Assembly (NCBI GenBank): GCA_947568835.1
Contig: OX387608.1
Coordinates: 856,501 to 920,500, forward strand
Reading direction: 5' to 3'
Length of the DNA stretch: 64,000 bases
Source of the DNA: Protonemura montana
Lineage: Eukaryota; Arthropoda; Insecta; Plecoptera; Nemouridae
Shown in pieces: positions 40,560 to 49,610 of this stretch. Under the pieces are notes generated by a model. It saw nothing but the letters and a program-made list of their open reading frames with translations. It did not search any database and had not been told where the DNA came from. Numbering within the stretch: the stretch's first letter is position 1; every line of letters starts with the position of its first letter. The position numbers and the translations under genes are program-made.

Positions 40560-41781
40560 CCCGACTTTTCCGCTCGCTCACCTCTCTCCTCTCAGATTGT
40601 TTTGCCTGGGTAGACCCAGGTGTCCGGGAAGGGCCCGGAGCCGCCGTGGGTGTTTTTTGGTAGGTTGCCATTTCTTCTTCCATTTTTCTGTTCTTTTCCT
40701 TCAATTCTTCATTCTCCCTCCTTAGTATTTTAATCTGCTCCGTCTGTTCATCTATTTTTTTGGTCTGTTCCTCAAGCCTCCGCTTGTTCTCCTCCTGCCC
40801 AGAGAGAAGAAGGGTCATCATGTCCATCAGAGTCTTGAGTTCTGATGAACGCGAGGGATGACCCTCCTCAGGACCGGGGACAGGAGGTGGAGCGGCGACT
40901 TGGGCAAAGGATCTTATTTTGGGCAGACTTGGACAGAGGAGACTGTACTTTCTCCTTGCCTCAGGGTAGGAGATATTTTCTAGGGTTTTAATTTCGCAAA
41001 TTTTTTTTTCTTTTTTCCAGACGGGACACTCCCGGGACCAGGATGGGTGCGGAGCTTCGCAGTTCGCACAATGAGCGTCCTGGTCGCACGGGGCGTCTGG
41101 ATGGGCGTCAGACCTGCCACACCTGTCGCACATCCGGCTCCGCCGACAAGACTGCTGGCCGTGGCCAAAGCGTTGGCAGTTAAGGCATCGAAGAGGATTC
41201 GGGATGCTGGGCTTTACTTCAACACGGATAAATCCGACAAAGATGAACCGGGGCAAAACGGTAGTGTTAAAAGTGAGTATGTGAAGAGGTGATGGTTCGG
41301 GAATATTGCTCTTCCGGGTAATGATAGACTTTATTTCAACGACTCTTTGGTTTTTTAACTCAGACAAGGCCTCCTCCTCGCCCATCTGAAGCAGGTCGTG
41401 GCTGAACACGACTCCTTTGCAGGAGTTCAGAGTTTTGTGGGCAAGGGTGGAGACCTTGAATGTTCCCAGAAGAGTTAGTTTAGTGAGTCTATCTGAAATT
41501 TCTTTTTTGTTTGTTTCCACAAGAAGGGTTCCGTCACGGAGGCGTTTGGTAGAGCGAAGCTCTCCCACGTCTGCAGACAGGAACCTCTCAATCTTGAATG
41601 GGCTCACGCCAGAGAAGGTGAGGTCTTTGTTGGAGTCTTGTCGGGTGATAATGAAAAACGAGTCAAAGGCATTAATAAAGTTAGCATTGTTCGATTGAAC
41701 GTTATGAACGTTGATGGCCTTATCTAAGAGGCCTGGTAAATAGTTAGGGGGGGGGGAAGGGTTTTCTTTGGGGTTTTCCAT
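40393..41781 (-). CDS. I-type ORF1, zinc-knuckle coiled-coil protein (element X)
   Basis: A complete 462-codon ORF1, nearly identical to that of element B, with only a few exchanges near KKEKKICEIKT and LPKIRSF. Same order: Pro-rich start, globular N-terminal half, three Cys/His knuckles, coiled coil and Ser-rich tail. Its last part lies in the duplicated segment, so the frame survived insertion of Y. Y now separates it from the ORF2 of X by about 3.5 kb, which probably uncouples expression of the two proteins. Confidence 0.93.
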   Translation of the reverse strand: MENPKENPSPPPNYLPGLLDKAINVHNVQSNNANFINAFDSFFIITRQDSNKDLTFSGVSPFKIERFLSADVGELRSTKRLRDGTLLVETNKKEISDRLTKLTLLGTFKVSTLAHKTLNSCKGVVFSHDLLQMGEEEALSELKNQRVVEIKSIITRKSNIPEPSPLHILTFNTTVLPRFIFVGFIRVEVKPSIPNPLRCLNCQRFGHGQQSCRRSRMCDRCGRSDAHPDAPCDQDAHCANCEAPHPSWSRECPVWKKEKKICEIKTLENISYPEARRKYSLLCPSLPKIRSFAQVAAPPPVPGPEEGHPSRSSELKTLMDMMTLLLSGQEENKRRLEEQTKKIDEQTEQIKILRRENEELKEKNRKMEEEMATYQKTPTAAPGPSRTPGSTQAKQSERREVSERKSREAGGRSVSMESIDSRNDEMDCSLSDASVVSRKGSKKQKITYTGNSGSASDFLKKK

Positions 41782-42678
41782 ACAGTTTGGAGAAAATTTC
41801 GTCGTCTGGAGCCCTGCCCACCACGGAGCCCAACCAGGGGGACGTTGAACTTCAACGCCGGGGTTGTCCGGACGATATAGTCAGTGGACACCAGTAGCCG
41901 CGAGTGACCGTAAATGATGGGACTCAGGTACGGCCATCACGCCACCGGTGCCCCCATCCTCATCCACGCGTGAAAGGTTAATGTTTCAGGCAAGCCGATT
42001 GACTGGGGGTGGATTAGCCCCCAGCCTCCTGTTTAAGGTGAAGCGGTAACTAAAGAAGTGTGTTGTTGCTACCCTCTATTTGTTCCACATTATGAACTAG
42101 AGAGGTAGCTCCTCAACCCCCAAGAAAAACTTTTCCACCCGTACAGGTGACCGCGCACGGCAAACACGCAGGCAAGTGTTCTGATCTGTACAGGGGGTCG
42201 GCCGAAAGAGAAGACAGAAGAATATAGGATAGTGAAGGTAAAGAGGTAAGGAAGCAGACTCGAGGACTCCCTGCACAGATCCAAGTCACCAGGGTACTGG
42301 AGCTTGCATCGACTCGACATTCAACCAAATCTGTTCCAGTTTCGTTGCCAGGTCGTCATAAGGGAGGGCGCCACACCGCTGTCGCAGAAGGCAGACGGGG
42401 GCTTCAGGAGGTGGCAAGGAATGAAACAAGAAGCGAGGCGAAGAGAAGATAGTGAAATGAAGAGAGGAGAGAAAAAGAGCGCACAGATCCTCCTAAGACC
42501 AAAGTCCGTGTCCCGCGACAGCGGCGCGGCCGGACCATTCTTTGTCTGGATCCTCGCCGGGAGCCTGTCCGGTATAGGAGACCTTATGGGGAGCGAAACC
42601 TCCCCACCGGCAGAGCCTCCCGGGTCATTGGATCACACAAACCCCCTCACCACGGTAAGGTGATAGTCCTCGAGGGGG
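41782..42678 (-). promoter_or_regulatory. 5' UTR and 5' terminus of element X
   Basis: A leader of about 0.9 kb, almost identical to that of element B, ending at 42678 with CCCCCTCGAGG on minus. The terminal CCCCCTC can pair with GAGGGGG about 30 bases inside. A 119-codon antisense frame lies at 42304-42663 on plus. The next base begins the target duplication, so this is the true 5' end. Confidence 0.75.
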
Positions 42679-42690
42679 AAGCGACGGCTT
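42679..42690. repeat. Element X target-site duplication, right copy
   Basis: AAGCGACGGCTT, an exact match to 33067-33078, directly after the 5' terminal GGGGG of element X. Confidence 0.93.
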
Positions 42691-43740
42691 CAACTGGCGC
42701 CGGCACACAGCCGCTGTCTTCCTGGATGTCTCCAAAGCCATCGACCGGGTGTGGCACATTGGTCTTGTCCACAAGCTCGCCAAGGCTGACTTTCCACCTC
42801 ACCTGGTAAACCTTGTGGCCAGCTATCTGGGAGGCCGCAGCTTCTATGTTGCCTCGGGAGGCGAGCGATCAACATCTCGCCCAATTACAGCGGGCGTACC
42901 CCAGGGCAGCATCGTGGCACCATTCCTGTTCAATGTGTTCACAAACGACATCCCAGTGAACACAGGCAACTCTGAGCTCGCACTCTACGCGGACGACGCC
43001 GCTCTCCTTGTCCAATCGAGTAATTTGTGCGACTAATCGAGAAAAACCTCCAACCAGCCCTAGACACGCTATGCGCCTGGTACGCCGACTGGCGCATCAG
43101 CATCAATTCAACTAAGACAACTGCTACGTTTTTCACAAGACGCAGCAACAAGATCCAACCTCCAAGCGTAAACATCCTTGGTGCCAAACTCCAGTGGCAG
43201 ACCAACAGCAAGTACCTGGGCGTGGTGCTTGACAGCAAGCTCTCCTGGACCCCACACATCCGGGCCACCATCAGCAAGGTTGTGGGGAAACTGGCTTCCC
43301 TCCGACCTCTCTTCCGGAAAGACAACATCTCGCTGGAAGCGAAGGTGCGCCTCTACACCACCATCATCCGGCCATCCATCACCTACGGCTCCCCGGTGTG
43401 GGCGTCGTGCAGCCGGCCGCTCTGGGCCAACCTACAGGTGGCGCAGAACCGCTGCCTCAAAGCAGCCGATCAGCTGCCCGTGTTCGCACGGACAGACGAA
43501 CTTCACCGCGACCTGGAGGTCGAGCTTCTGGAGGACTACGTGTTAGTCCTAAACACGGTTCTTCTCCAAACTCCCAGACAACCCAAACCCCACCATCCGC
43601 ATCCAAACCAACTTCCCTCCCAGCTCTTACGACAAGTTCGCAAGACCCTTGTCGTCCCTAACAACTCCCGACCAACGCGACATCCCACAACACCGGGTCG
43701 CAAATCCTTCCCCCAGTACCTACCATCACACTGCCACTAA
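42691..43740 (+). pseudogene. GC-rich Jockey J4 ORF2, right part (RT and C-terminus)
   Basis: Continuation of J4: AAVFLDVSKAIDRVWHIGLV (RT motif A, with Ile where Jockeys usually have Phe), GVPQGSIVAPFLF and the catalytic LYADDAALLV, then a frameshift near 43021-43040. The second frame holds the thumb (KYLGVVLDSKLSW; PLFRKDNISLEAKVRLYTTI) and a Pro-rich C-terminus ending at 43740. GC-rich codon use separates it from the AT-rich Jockey families of J1, J8 and J12. The endonuclease and ORF1 are missing upstream of 32868. Confidence 0.85.
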
Positions 43741-44462
43741 CGGCGTAGCCGGGCAGGCCGCGCACTGGAAGACCAGAGGTCAATAACGGCTTGCCGGACC
43801 AAGAAAAAGACGCGCCAACATCTGCGCAGCTTGTCATTTCATGACAAGCCACAACCAGCAACAACACCACAGCCGCCCGGAGACAACGGGGTAAAACCCG
43901 ACCCTCCGCGTCACACACCGAATCACACCCGACACACAACCCGACACACCGAATCTGGAAAATCAATAGCAATCACTAACTACTGTTTCATGGCCAAAAG
44001 TCCGATAAACAAAAACTCAAGGAAGCAAAGACCAGCTTCCGAACCATGCAGCTCGGGGTACACTGCCTGCCATTTCACAGCGTGTAACGGTTTTTTCGGT
44101 ATTGACGATTTTGGTGTCAAAATGTCTGCAAATTGCGATGACATTCACTAGACGAATATATGCTATATTTTAAAACTCCATTCCTTCATGAACACCAAGT
44201 TATAAAATCCAAGCATCCTTAGGTAGGTATAAACGTTCTGCCGTTGCCTCTCACGCGTACAAAATTGAGTCAATAACTTGATAACTATGTACATTTATTT
44301 AGTTAACACAAGTCTGAGTTATTGAATTTTTAATAGTACCTTCTTGGAAAATAAGATGGTAATTAACCTTACGAATTGTATTCACAAAAAACAATTAACC
44401 GTAGCATACATTTTTTCCAATTTTACCATTCTCACATTGCTCCAAAATTAACTCCTCCGTCA
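43741..44462 (+). other. J4 3' UTR followed by AT-rich spacer
   Basis: The first about 200 bases continue the GC-rich composition and are presumably the J4 3' UTR. Then comes AT-rich DNA without recognisable coding or repeats. Confidence 0.45.
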
Positions 44463-45130
44463 TAGGACCGAACACCCCAACAAACTGTCCGGACCAGGGT
44501 TTCAGGCCGGATGTGTTGGACATCATTATAACTCATAATACCACCAAGTCCGTTCATCTTGAGGTCTTGAAAGAGCTCAGCTCAGACCATAATCCAGTTA
44601 TTATAACATATGGAGACGAAATAGTTGAAGATAAGCCAAAACAAAGGCTTAACACTAATAAAACAGACTGGGCAATGTTCGCTAAATTAATAAACGACAA
44701 CTTAAAATCTTTTCCACTTTCTTACGACTCTTCGGTTGACATCAATAGGGCACTGGCAACAAAAACCAACCTCGTAATGGAATCGGCGGACAGCGCAACC
44801 CCGAAACCTGACAAAAGTCGTAAAATGACCACCTACCAGACGCTGCAATTATAGCCGCCATTAGGGCAAAAAACACCGTCCGTAAGACATGGCAAAAGCG
44901 CAGGGATCCAAATTCAAAGACACTTCTAAACAAAATGACAGCTAACCATTAGGAGACTTATAGCAGATCATACCAACGAGACATGGGCCAGGACACTAGA
45001 GAAACTGGACCCACAAGACCAGTCTCTTTGGAAAATGACCAAAAGTCTCCTGCGGATCAGAACCAAAGTCCCTCCTTTGCACGGGCAGCGAGGCATGGCC
45101 TACAGTGACCAGGAGAAGGCTGAGGCTTTA
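44463..45130 (+). pseudogene. Jockey ORF2 fragment J5 (endonuclease end to start of RT)
   Basis: Begins with the endonuclease C-terminal block FRPDVLDIIITHN and ELSSDHNPVIITYGDE, then a linker with TVRKTWQKRRDPNSKTLLNK, and runs into NETWARTL...LWKMTKSLLRI and GQRGMAYSDQEKAEAL just before the RT core. Frames change at about 44850 and again near 44950. It ends abruptly at about 45130 against an ORF1 fragment of another copy. Confidence 0.75.
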
Positions 45131-45134
45131 GATG

Positions 45135-45756
45135 AGATATGATTTAGGTTGATAAGCTCTGCTACAGCAAGGTAACCGTCGAACGGTACCAGAGCCTGAC
45201 TGGACCAGTCCAATGTTACCGCTGCCAGAGGTTTGGCCATACCTCGAGGTTCTGCGCGTCAAAGACACAGTGCATGAAATGCGCCAAGGCACACCCGACA
45301 TATGAGTTCCAAAAAGACAGGGCCACCACCGGACAATGCAGCAAATGCAATGAGGACCACGTCGCCAGCTACCGAGGATGCCCCGGCTACCAACAGGCTC
45401 GAGCTCGCCAGGTATCGACAAGACAGCCACGCACGTCTAACCAGCCCAGAACACCAAGGCACGAGGCAGCGCCACCGACCCGACACAACGCCGGGCAGAT
45501 GCGACAAGAGCGACACCTCGAATCGCAAGATTTCCCGCCTCTCCGCAACCGCAACCAAAAGACGACCCAGAAACATGCCGACCCCGATCTCCTGTTCTTT
45601 ATAGACGCCGATGGTATGAGAAAGTGGGCTGAGAACCTACTAAACGCCCTTAACAAAGCCAGCAAAGAAGAGAGGCTTGCAGTTATCCTGTCTCACACCC
45701 TGCCTCTAACCTTCGTCAACGCCATGCTAAACCACAATGGCAGCGCAACCAAATAG
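45135..45756 (+). pseudogene. Jockey ORF1 fragment J6 (zinc knuckles and C-terminus)
   Basis: N-terminally truncated. From VTVERYQSLTGPVQCYRC it carries knuckles CYRCQRFGHTSRFC, CMKCAKAHPTYEF and CSKCNEDHVASYRGC, then an Arg/Gln-rich tail with RHLESQDFPPLRNR and an ILSHTLPLTFVNAM end. The stop at 45754-45756 overlaps the ORF2 start at 45737 by 20 nt, the usual Jockey coupling here. Confidence 0.8.
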
Positions 45757-46026
45757 ACGCCCACCGGCGCTTACCATCATAAGCTGGAACGCCAACAGCT
45801 CAAACATCAAAAAAGAAGAATTCGCCGAAGCGCTCAGAGCACACAAGATCGATGTGGCTATGGTAAGCGAAACACTTCTTAAGCCTGGCAAGACATTAAA
45901 GATAAGTAACATTCAGATCTACCGCAAGGACCGAGCTGTCGGCGCAGGAGGCCGCACAGCGATCGTGGTAAGAAGAGGCATCGAACACCACGAGATCGAT
46001 CTCCCTGATTTAAAGTGCAACGTGCC
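45737..46026 (+). pseudogene. Jockey ORF2 N-terminus J6 (endonuclease start, truncated)
   Basis: Begins MAAQPNRRPPALTIISWNAN, the endonuclease opening, with VAMVSETLLKPGKTLKI and TAIVVRRGIEHHEIDLPDL. It ends near 46026, where the 5' UTR of another Jockey copy (J7) starts. The remainder of the endonuclease and the RT are missing here and were not found on the far side of J7, so this is a truncation rather than a simple interruption. Confidence 0.75.
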
Positions 46027-46029
46027 CGT

Positions 46030-46417
46030 TATTTTATTGTGTGACAATTTCCTGTCAAAATTCTTTGAGCGATTATATGTGCGAGTGACAAGTTACAGAA
46101 CATGAGTGCCTAACGAGTCCTTTTTATTTCAAATCGAGAAATTACGAACACGAGTATTATTCACGCCATTTTATTGTAAATTCTGTTTCGCCAGATCAAC
46201 TCATAAGCTGATTGATCTTTGATCATAAAGGTGAAAGACTACGTCATCCCGTCAACCAATGACGTGCGTCATATCTCTCGTCAACCAATGACAGAGCTCG
46301 TTCTAAACCGTGTTGGATCAAAGATTAAAGGGGATAGACTTCATTTTTTCGTTTTTGCTCATCGCAAGTGACATTGAACTCAGGAACCTTCAGTACGTAA
46401 ACAGATTTAAATAAATT
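46030..46417 (+). promoter_or_regulatory. Jockey J7 5' UTR (probable internal promoter)
   Basis: About 390 bases before ORF1 that are repeated, with roughly 85 percent similarity, at about 59150-59546 before another ORF1 of the same family. It contains duplicated GTCAACCAATGAC blocks and a palindromic TGACGTGCGTCA between them. Jockey elements transcribe from internal promoters in this position, so the conserved leader probably carries it. Confidence 0.6.
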
Positions 46418-47605
46418 ATGGAATCAACGGATACTTTTCCGGCACTCCCCGCGCCGTCGGTCAGGCGCTTTACGAAGCGTAAAGGAGCATTTGTGCCGGT
46501 AAATGCGCCTTTGAAAGGTTTTGTACAAAACGTTTTATCTCCGGACAATAGCGAAGACGAGATGGACTTCCAAGTCGTATCGAACAAACGTGAAGCGGCC
46601 CCCAGCAGCTCCGACGACGAGCGCCGCATTACGAAGCGTGTGGCCCAAGCATCTCCGACCTTGACGGCGAATCGTTTCTCGCCGATTGCTCCGGTCGACA
46701 TATCGGTTAGCTCGGCCGCCGACCAGGCTAACGATGTCGAGCCGGAGGCAGCGGCAAAGAAATATAAGATCCCGCCCGTGTGCATCAAAAACTTTGCCAT
46801 GCACAAGGCACTTATCACCTACGTAGCCCAAGTGACGAAAACATTCGTCACCACTCCACGCCGTGACTTCTCCCGCGTCCAGCTGGAAAAAATCGCTGAC
46901 TACCGGACACTGACATCAGCCCTAGAGGAGGACGCGATTGAACACTACACTTTTTCCGAGTCGCGCCCAAAAACTCAGCAATTCGTTATCCGCGGTCTCC
47001 CGACAAATGCTGACCCGGCCGAGATCCGCGAGGAATTGGAGTGGCTCGGTATACCAACACGCTCCGTGACCCAACTTCATTGGCACACAATCGGCAACAT
47101 CGAAGGCTGCAAAGCTCTCGGCGACAAGTTGCCGCTGTATGCAGTGTCTCTAGCCGCCCGACAACCCGGCACCAAGCCAGTCGATCTGACCGTAGTGTCG
47201 GTCGAGGCGCCGCGTGACTCGACGCAAAGAGCCCCGATGTGTTTCCGCTGCCAACACATCGGACACGTGTCGGAGTTCTGCCGGCGTCAGGCTCACTGCG
47301 TGAGTTGCGGCCAGGACCATGCGTCCAACACCTGCACGGTCCCCATGACCATCAAGGCTACATGCGCAAACTGCGGCGGCGAACACCCGGTCAACTATCG
47401 CGGCTGCGAGTACTTGAGACGAGCCCAGGCACGCCATTATCAACAGTGGCCGTCCCTGGAAGCTGCTGTCCACGGAGCCCGGAACAGCGAAGGCCAACAC
47501 CGGCGACTGGAGGTACCAGATCGTGCCCCAGCGAAGACAGTGAGCTCGACACTGAGCTTTGCTCAGACAACGGTTGGGACTAATCCTTTCACACTAACAT
47601 CCTAG
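46418..47605 (+). CDS. Jockey ORF1, PRE_C2HC and zinc-knuckle gag-like protein (J7)
   Basis: An open frame of 395 codons starting MESTDTFPALPAPSVRRFTK. The N-terminal half is acidic/Ser-rich (SEDEMDFQVV, SSSDDERRITKR). The middle holds TLTSALEEDAIEHYTF and TQQFVIRGLPTNADPAEIRE (PRE_C2HC-type). Knuckles CFRCQHIGHVSEFC, CVSCGQDHASNTC and CANCGGEHPVNYRGC follow at residues about 275-330. It would bind element RNA. The C-terminus looks cut: after about 47590 the sequence changes to an ORF2 segment of another Jockey, and the stop falls at 47605. Confidence 0.82.
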   Translation: MESTDTFPALPAPSVRRFTKRKGAFVPVNAPLKGFVQNVLSPDNSEDEMDFQVVSNKREAAPSSSDDERRITKRVAQASPTLTANRFSPIAPVDISVSSAADQANDVEPEAAAKKYKIPPVCIKNFAMHKALITYVAQVTKTFVTTPRRDFSRVQLEKIADYRTLTSALEEDAIEHYTFSESRPKTQQFVIRGLPTNADPAEIREELEWLGIPTRSVTQLHWHTIGNIEGCKALGDKLPLYAVSLAARQPGTKPVDLTVVSVEAPRDSTQRAPMCFRCQHIGHVSEFCRRQAHCVSCGQDHASNTCTVPMTIKATCANCGGEHPVNYRGCEYLRRAQARHYQQWPSLEAAVHGARNSEGQHRRLEVPDRAPAKTVSSTLSFAQTTVGTNPFTLTS

Positions 47606-48975
47606 AGTTCATCAGGAAAAACCAAGACCAGGAAAGCGTGGCAGAGACACAGAGACCCAATTACAAAAACCATCCTTAAGAAAATGTGCGCTGACATCCG
47701 GGTCATGACCCTAGAAAGATCCTTGATGAGACATTGGCTGAAAAACTCTAATCACTTTAAAGTTAAAAACCAATCCCTCTGGCGGACGACAAAAAGCTTG
47801 TTGCGGATTCCAAGCAAAGTCCCTCTCCTTCATGGTCAGTGCGGGATGGCTTACAGCACCCAGGAAAAGGCTGAAGATCTAGCAGATACACTTGAGACTG
47901 CTTTTAAGCCAAACAATGACCCCAGTGATCTTGACCATATCGAGGAGACAAGGCGCTTCACGCGAACCCTCAAAGACAGAGAAAATATAACTAAAGAAAC
48001 AGACCAAATCTCTCTGGGTGAAACAAAAGTAGCCATCGAGAGGTTAAAAAAATAGGAAGGCCCCTGGCCCAGATAACATCCCTAACATCGTTTTCAAGAA
48101 CCTTCCAACGAAAGCCACTCTTGTACTGTCAAACCTATTAAATTCCATGATGGCTCACAGATACTTGGAGATACTTCTCCAACAGTTTTAGGAATATGAT
48201 CGGTCTGCCGTACTATTCTCCAAACGCAGGCTGACAAAAGTTAATGCAACAGAACCATTAACTTTGTTTGATGAGGACGTTCTTTGGAAACAAGAGGCAA
48301 AATATTTGGGTGGGACTCTTGACAAGACTCTAAATTGACGAGGCCAATAAGAAAGCATAAAAACTAGGACTAGGATGAGGATCGGTCTTCTGCGACCACT
48401 CGTCAACCGACGAAGCTTTCTTAGCATAAAAAAAGGGCTGACTTTGTACAAATCCCTTATTTTACCAATAATGACTTACGCCTGCTCCGTATGGGGAGCC
48501 TCGGCTGTTAATAAAATCAGAGGACTGCAAACAATTCAAAACATAGCATTGCGCCGTATTACAAGATCACCTTGGTGCGTGCGCAATTTAGACATTCATC
48601 GCCAACTTGACATAAACAATTTCAAGGTCCACATTCTTAAATTAGCGAAACAATTTTATATTTCACTCGACAAAGTCCATAACCCATTAATACAAGACCT
48701 GGCATCGTATGATTGCCGTGAGAAAAATAAACACATCAGACCAAAGGCCATCTTGGCCTTGGATTAGTTTCTTTTTTCGAATATTGTTAATATTATGGTT
48801 AAAGTATTATTTAGTTACTAGTAATAGTAATAGTTAGAAATAGTCAGTAGCAGACAGTAGACTTTACCAATGACAACTTAGACATAATGACATCTAGTTA
48901 TGAGCGACAGCTCGGTCCTGGCAATTTGACTCGGAGGGCTCCATCCCCTCTAGCCATAGCATCTTGGTCTTGGTT
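47606..48975 (+). pseudogene. Jockey ORF2 fragment J8 (RT core deleted) and 3' UTR
   Basis: Begins in the linker before RT (TRKAWQRHRDPITKTILK), continues through LWRTTKSLLRIPSKVPLLHG and DLADTLETAFKPNNDPSDL, and has a stop near 48054. A KAPGPDNIPNIVFKNLP block follows. Around 48175-48210 the catalytic RT, including the YADD motif, is missing. Thumb sequence resumes (LLRPLVNRRSFLSIKKGL; RRITRSPWCVRNLDIHRQL) to a stop at 48765-48767. The 3' UTR to about 48975 carries the Jockey GGGCTCCATCCCCTC block. Confidence 0.82.
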
Positions 48976-49610
48976 GGTTGGAGCACCACGAGTTCACCGA
49001 GCGCAGTCGTTATACACCCGTAGTTCTTACTACGCGCCGAAGCTTTATTTTCACAAATACAAAGAAGCCAAAAAACTGCAAGTCGCAAATTCCGACGACT
49101 TTAGGGCTGCCACCCTCCTTCTCAGGCAAAAAGGGGTGGAATACCACACATTCAGACTCGATGAGGAGCGCGTCATTAAATTGGAATTAAGAGGCATTGA
49201 AGCGTCGATCGGGCCTGAGATTGTGAAAAAATCTCTTCGAGAGGAGCATGGAATCGAGGTCCATGATGTCGCCCAGCTGTCTTCATACAGGGGCGACATA
49301 AACACCAATAGCAACACCTTGGAGGCCAAATCCAAACTTCCGCTGTACGTCACGTACATCAAGGACAGGGACACGGCCAACAAAGTGCGTCAAATGACCA
49401 GCCTTTGCTACTGCCGCGTAAGCTCGGTGGAAAATTTCAGAAGCGTTAAAGGCCCTATGCAATGCTTCAAATGTCAAAGATTTGGGCACACGTCAAGCTT
49501 TTGTTCGAACACTTCTAGATGCATGAAGTGCGCTGGCAACCACCCGTCTAAACTTTGCGAAAATCCACGCAGTCTCCCCGCGCTATGCGCAAACTGCAAA
49601 CTAAAATAAA
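48976..49610 (+). pseudogene. Jockey J9 5' end and ORF1 (zinc knuckles)
   Basis: Starts with a 5' block GGAGCACCACGAGTTCACCG that also opens the copy at 50887. The ORF1 frame then runs EAKKLQVANSDDFRAATLLL, VIKLELRGIEASIGPEIVKK (PRE_C2HC-type) and knuckles CFKCQRFGHTSSFC, CMKCAGNHPSKLC and CANCKL, with a stop at about 49607. The ORF1 tail continues in another frame. The 5' UTR is much shorter than in J10, so much of the leader and N-terminus has been deleted. Confidence 0.78.

Larger units (their letters stand above)
33079..42678 (-). mobile_element. I-type LINE, element X, full length, split by copy Y
   Basis: A full-length I-type element on minus inserted in the RT of Jockey J4 with a 12-bp target duplication. 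Parts: 33079-37442 (tail, 3' hairpin, ORF2, small ORF, end of ORF1) and 40560-42678 (rest of ORF1, leader, 5' terminus). Together they give about 6.48 kb, the length of element B. Between them lies a second, 5'-truncated copy Y with about 400 duplicated bases of X on both sides. ORF2 is fully open. Confidence 0.93.

Noticed and set aside
37441-42678. Element D as an independent full-length insertion with an internal deletion, in tandem with a truncated element C
   Set aside because: It would need two independent lesions plus a shared 12-bp duplication. One truncated copy inserted in X with a long duplication explains all junctions; the tandem model stays as an alternative only.
44100-44460. 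Gene in the AT-rich spacer after J4
   Set aside because: No open frame of useful length, no splice-flanked exon and no motif.
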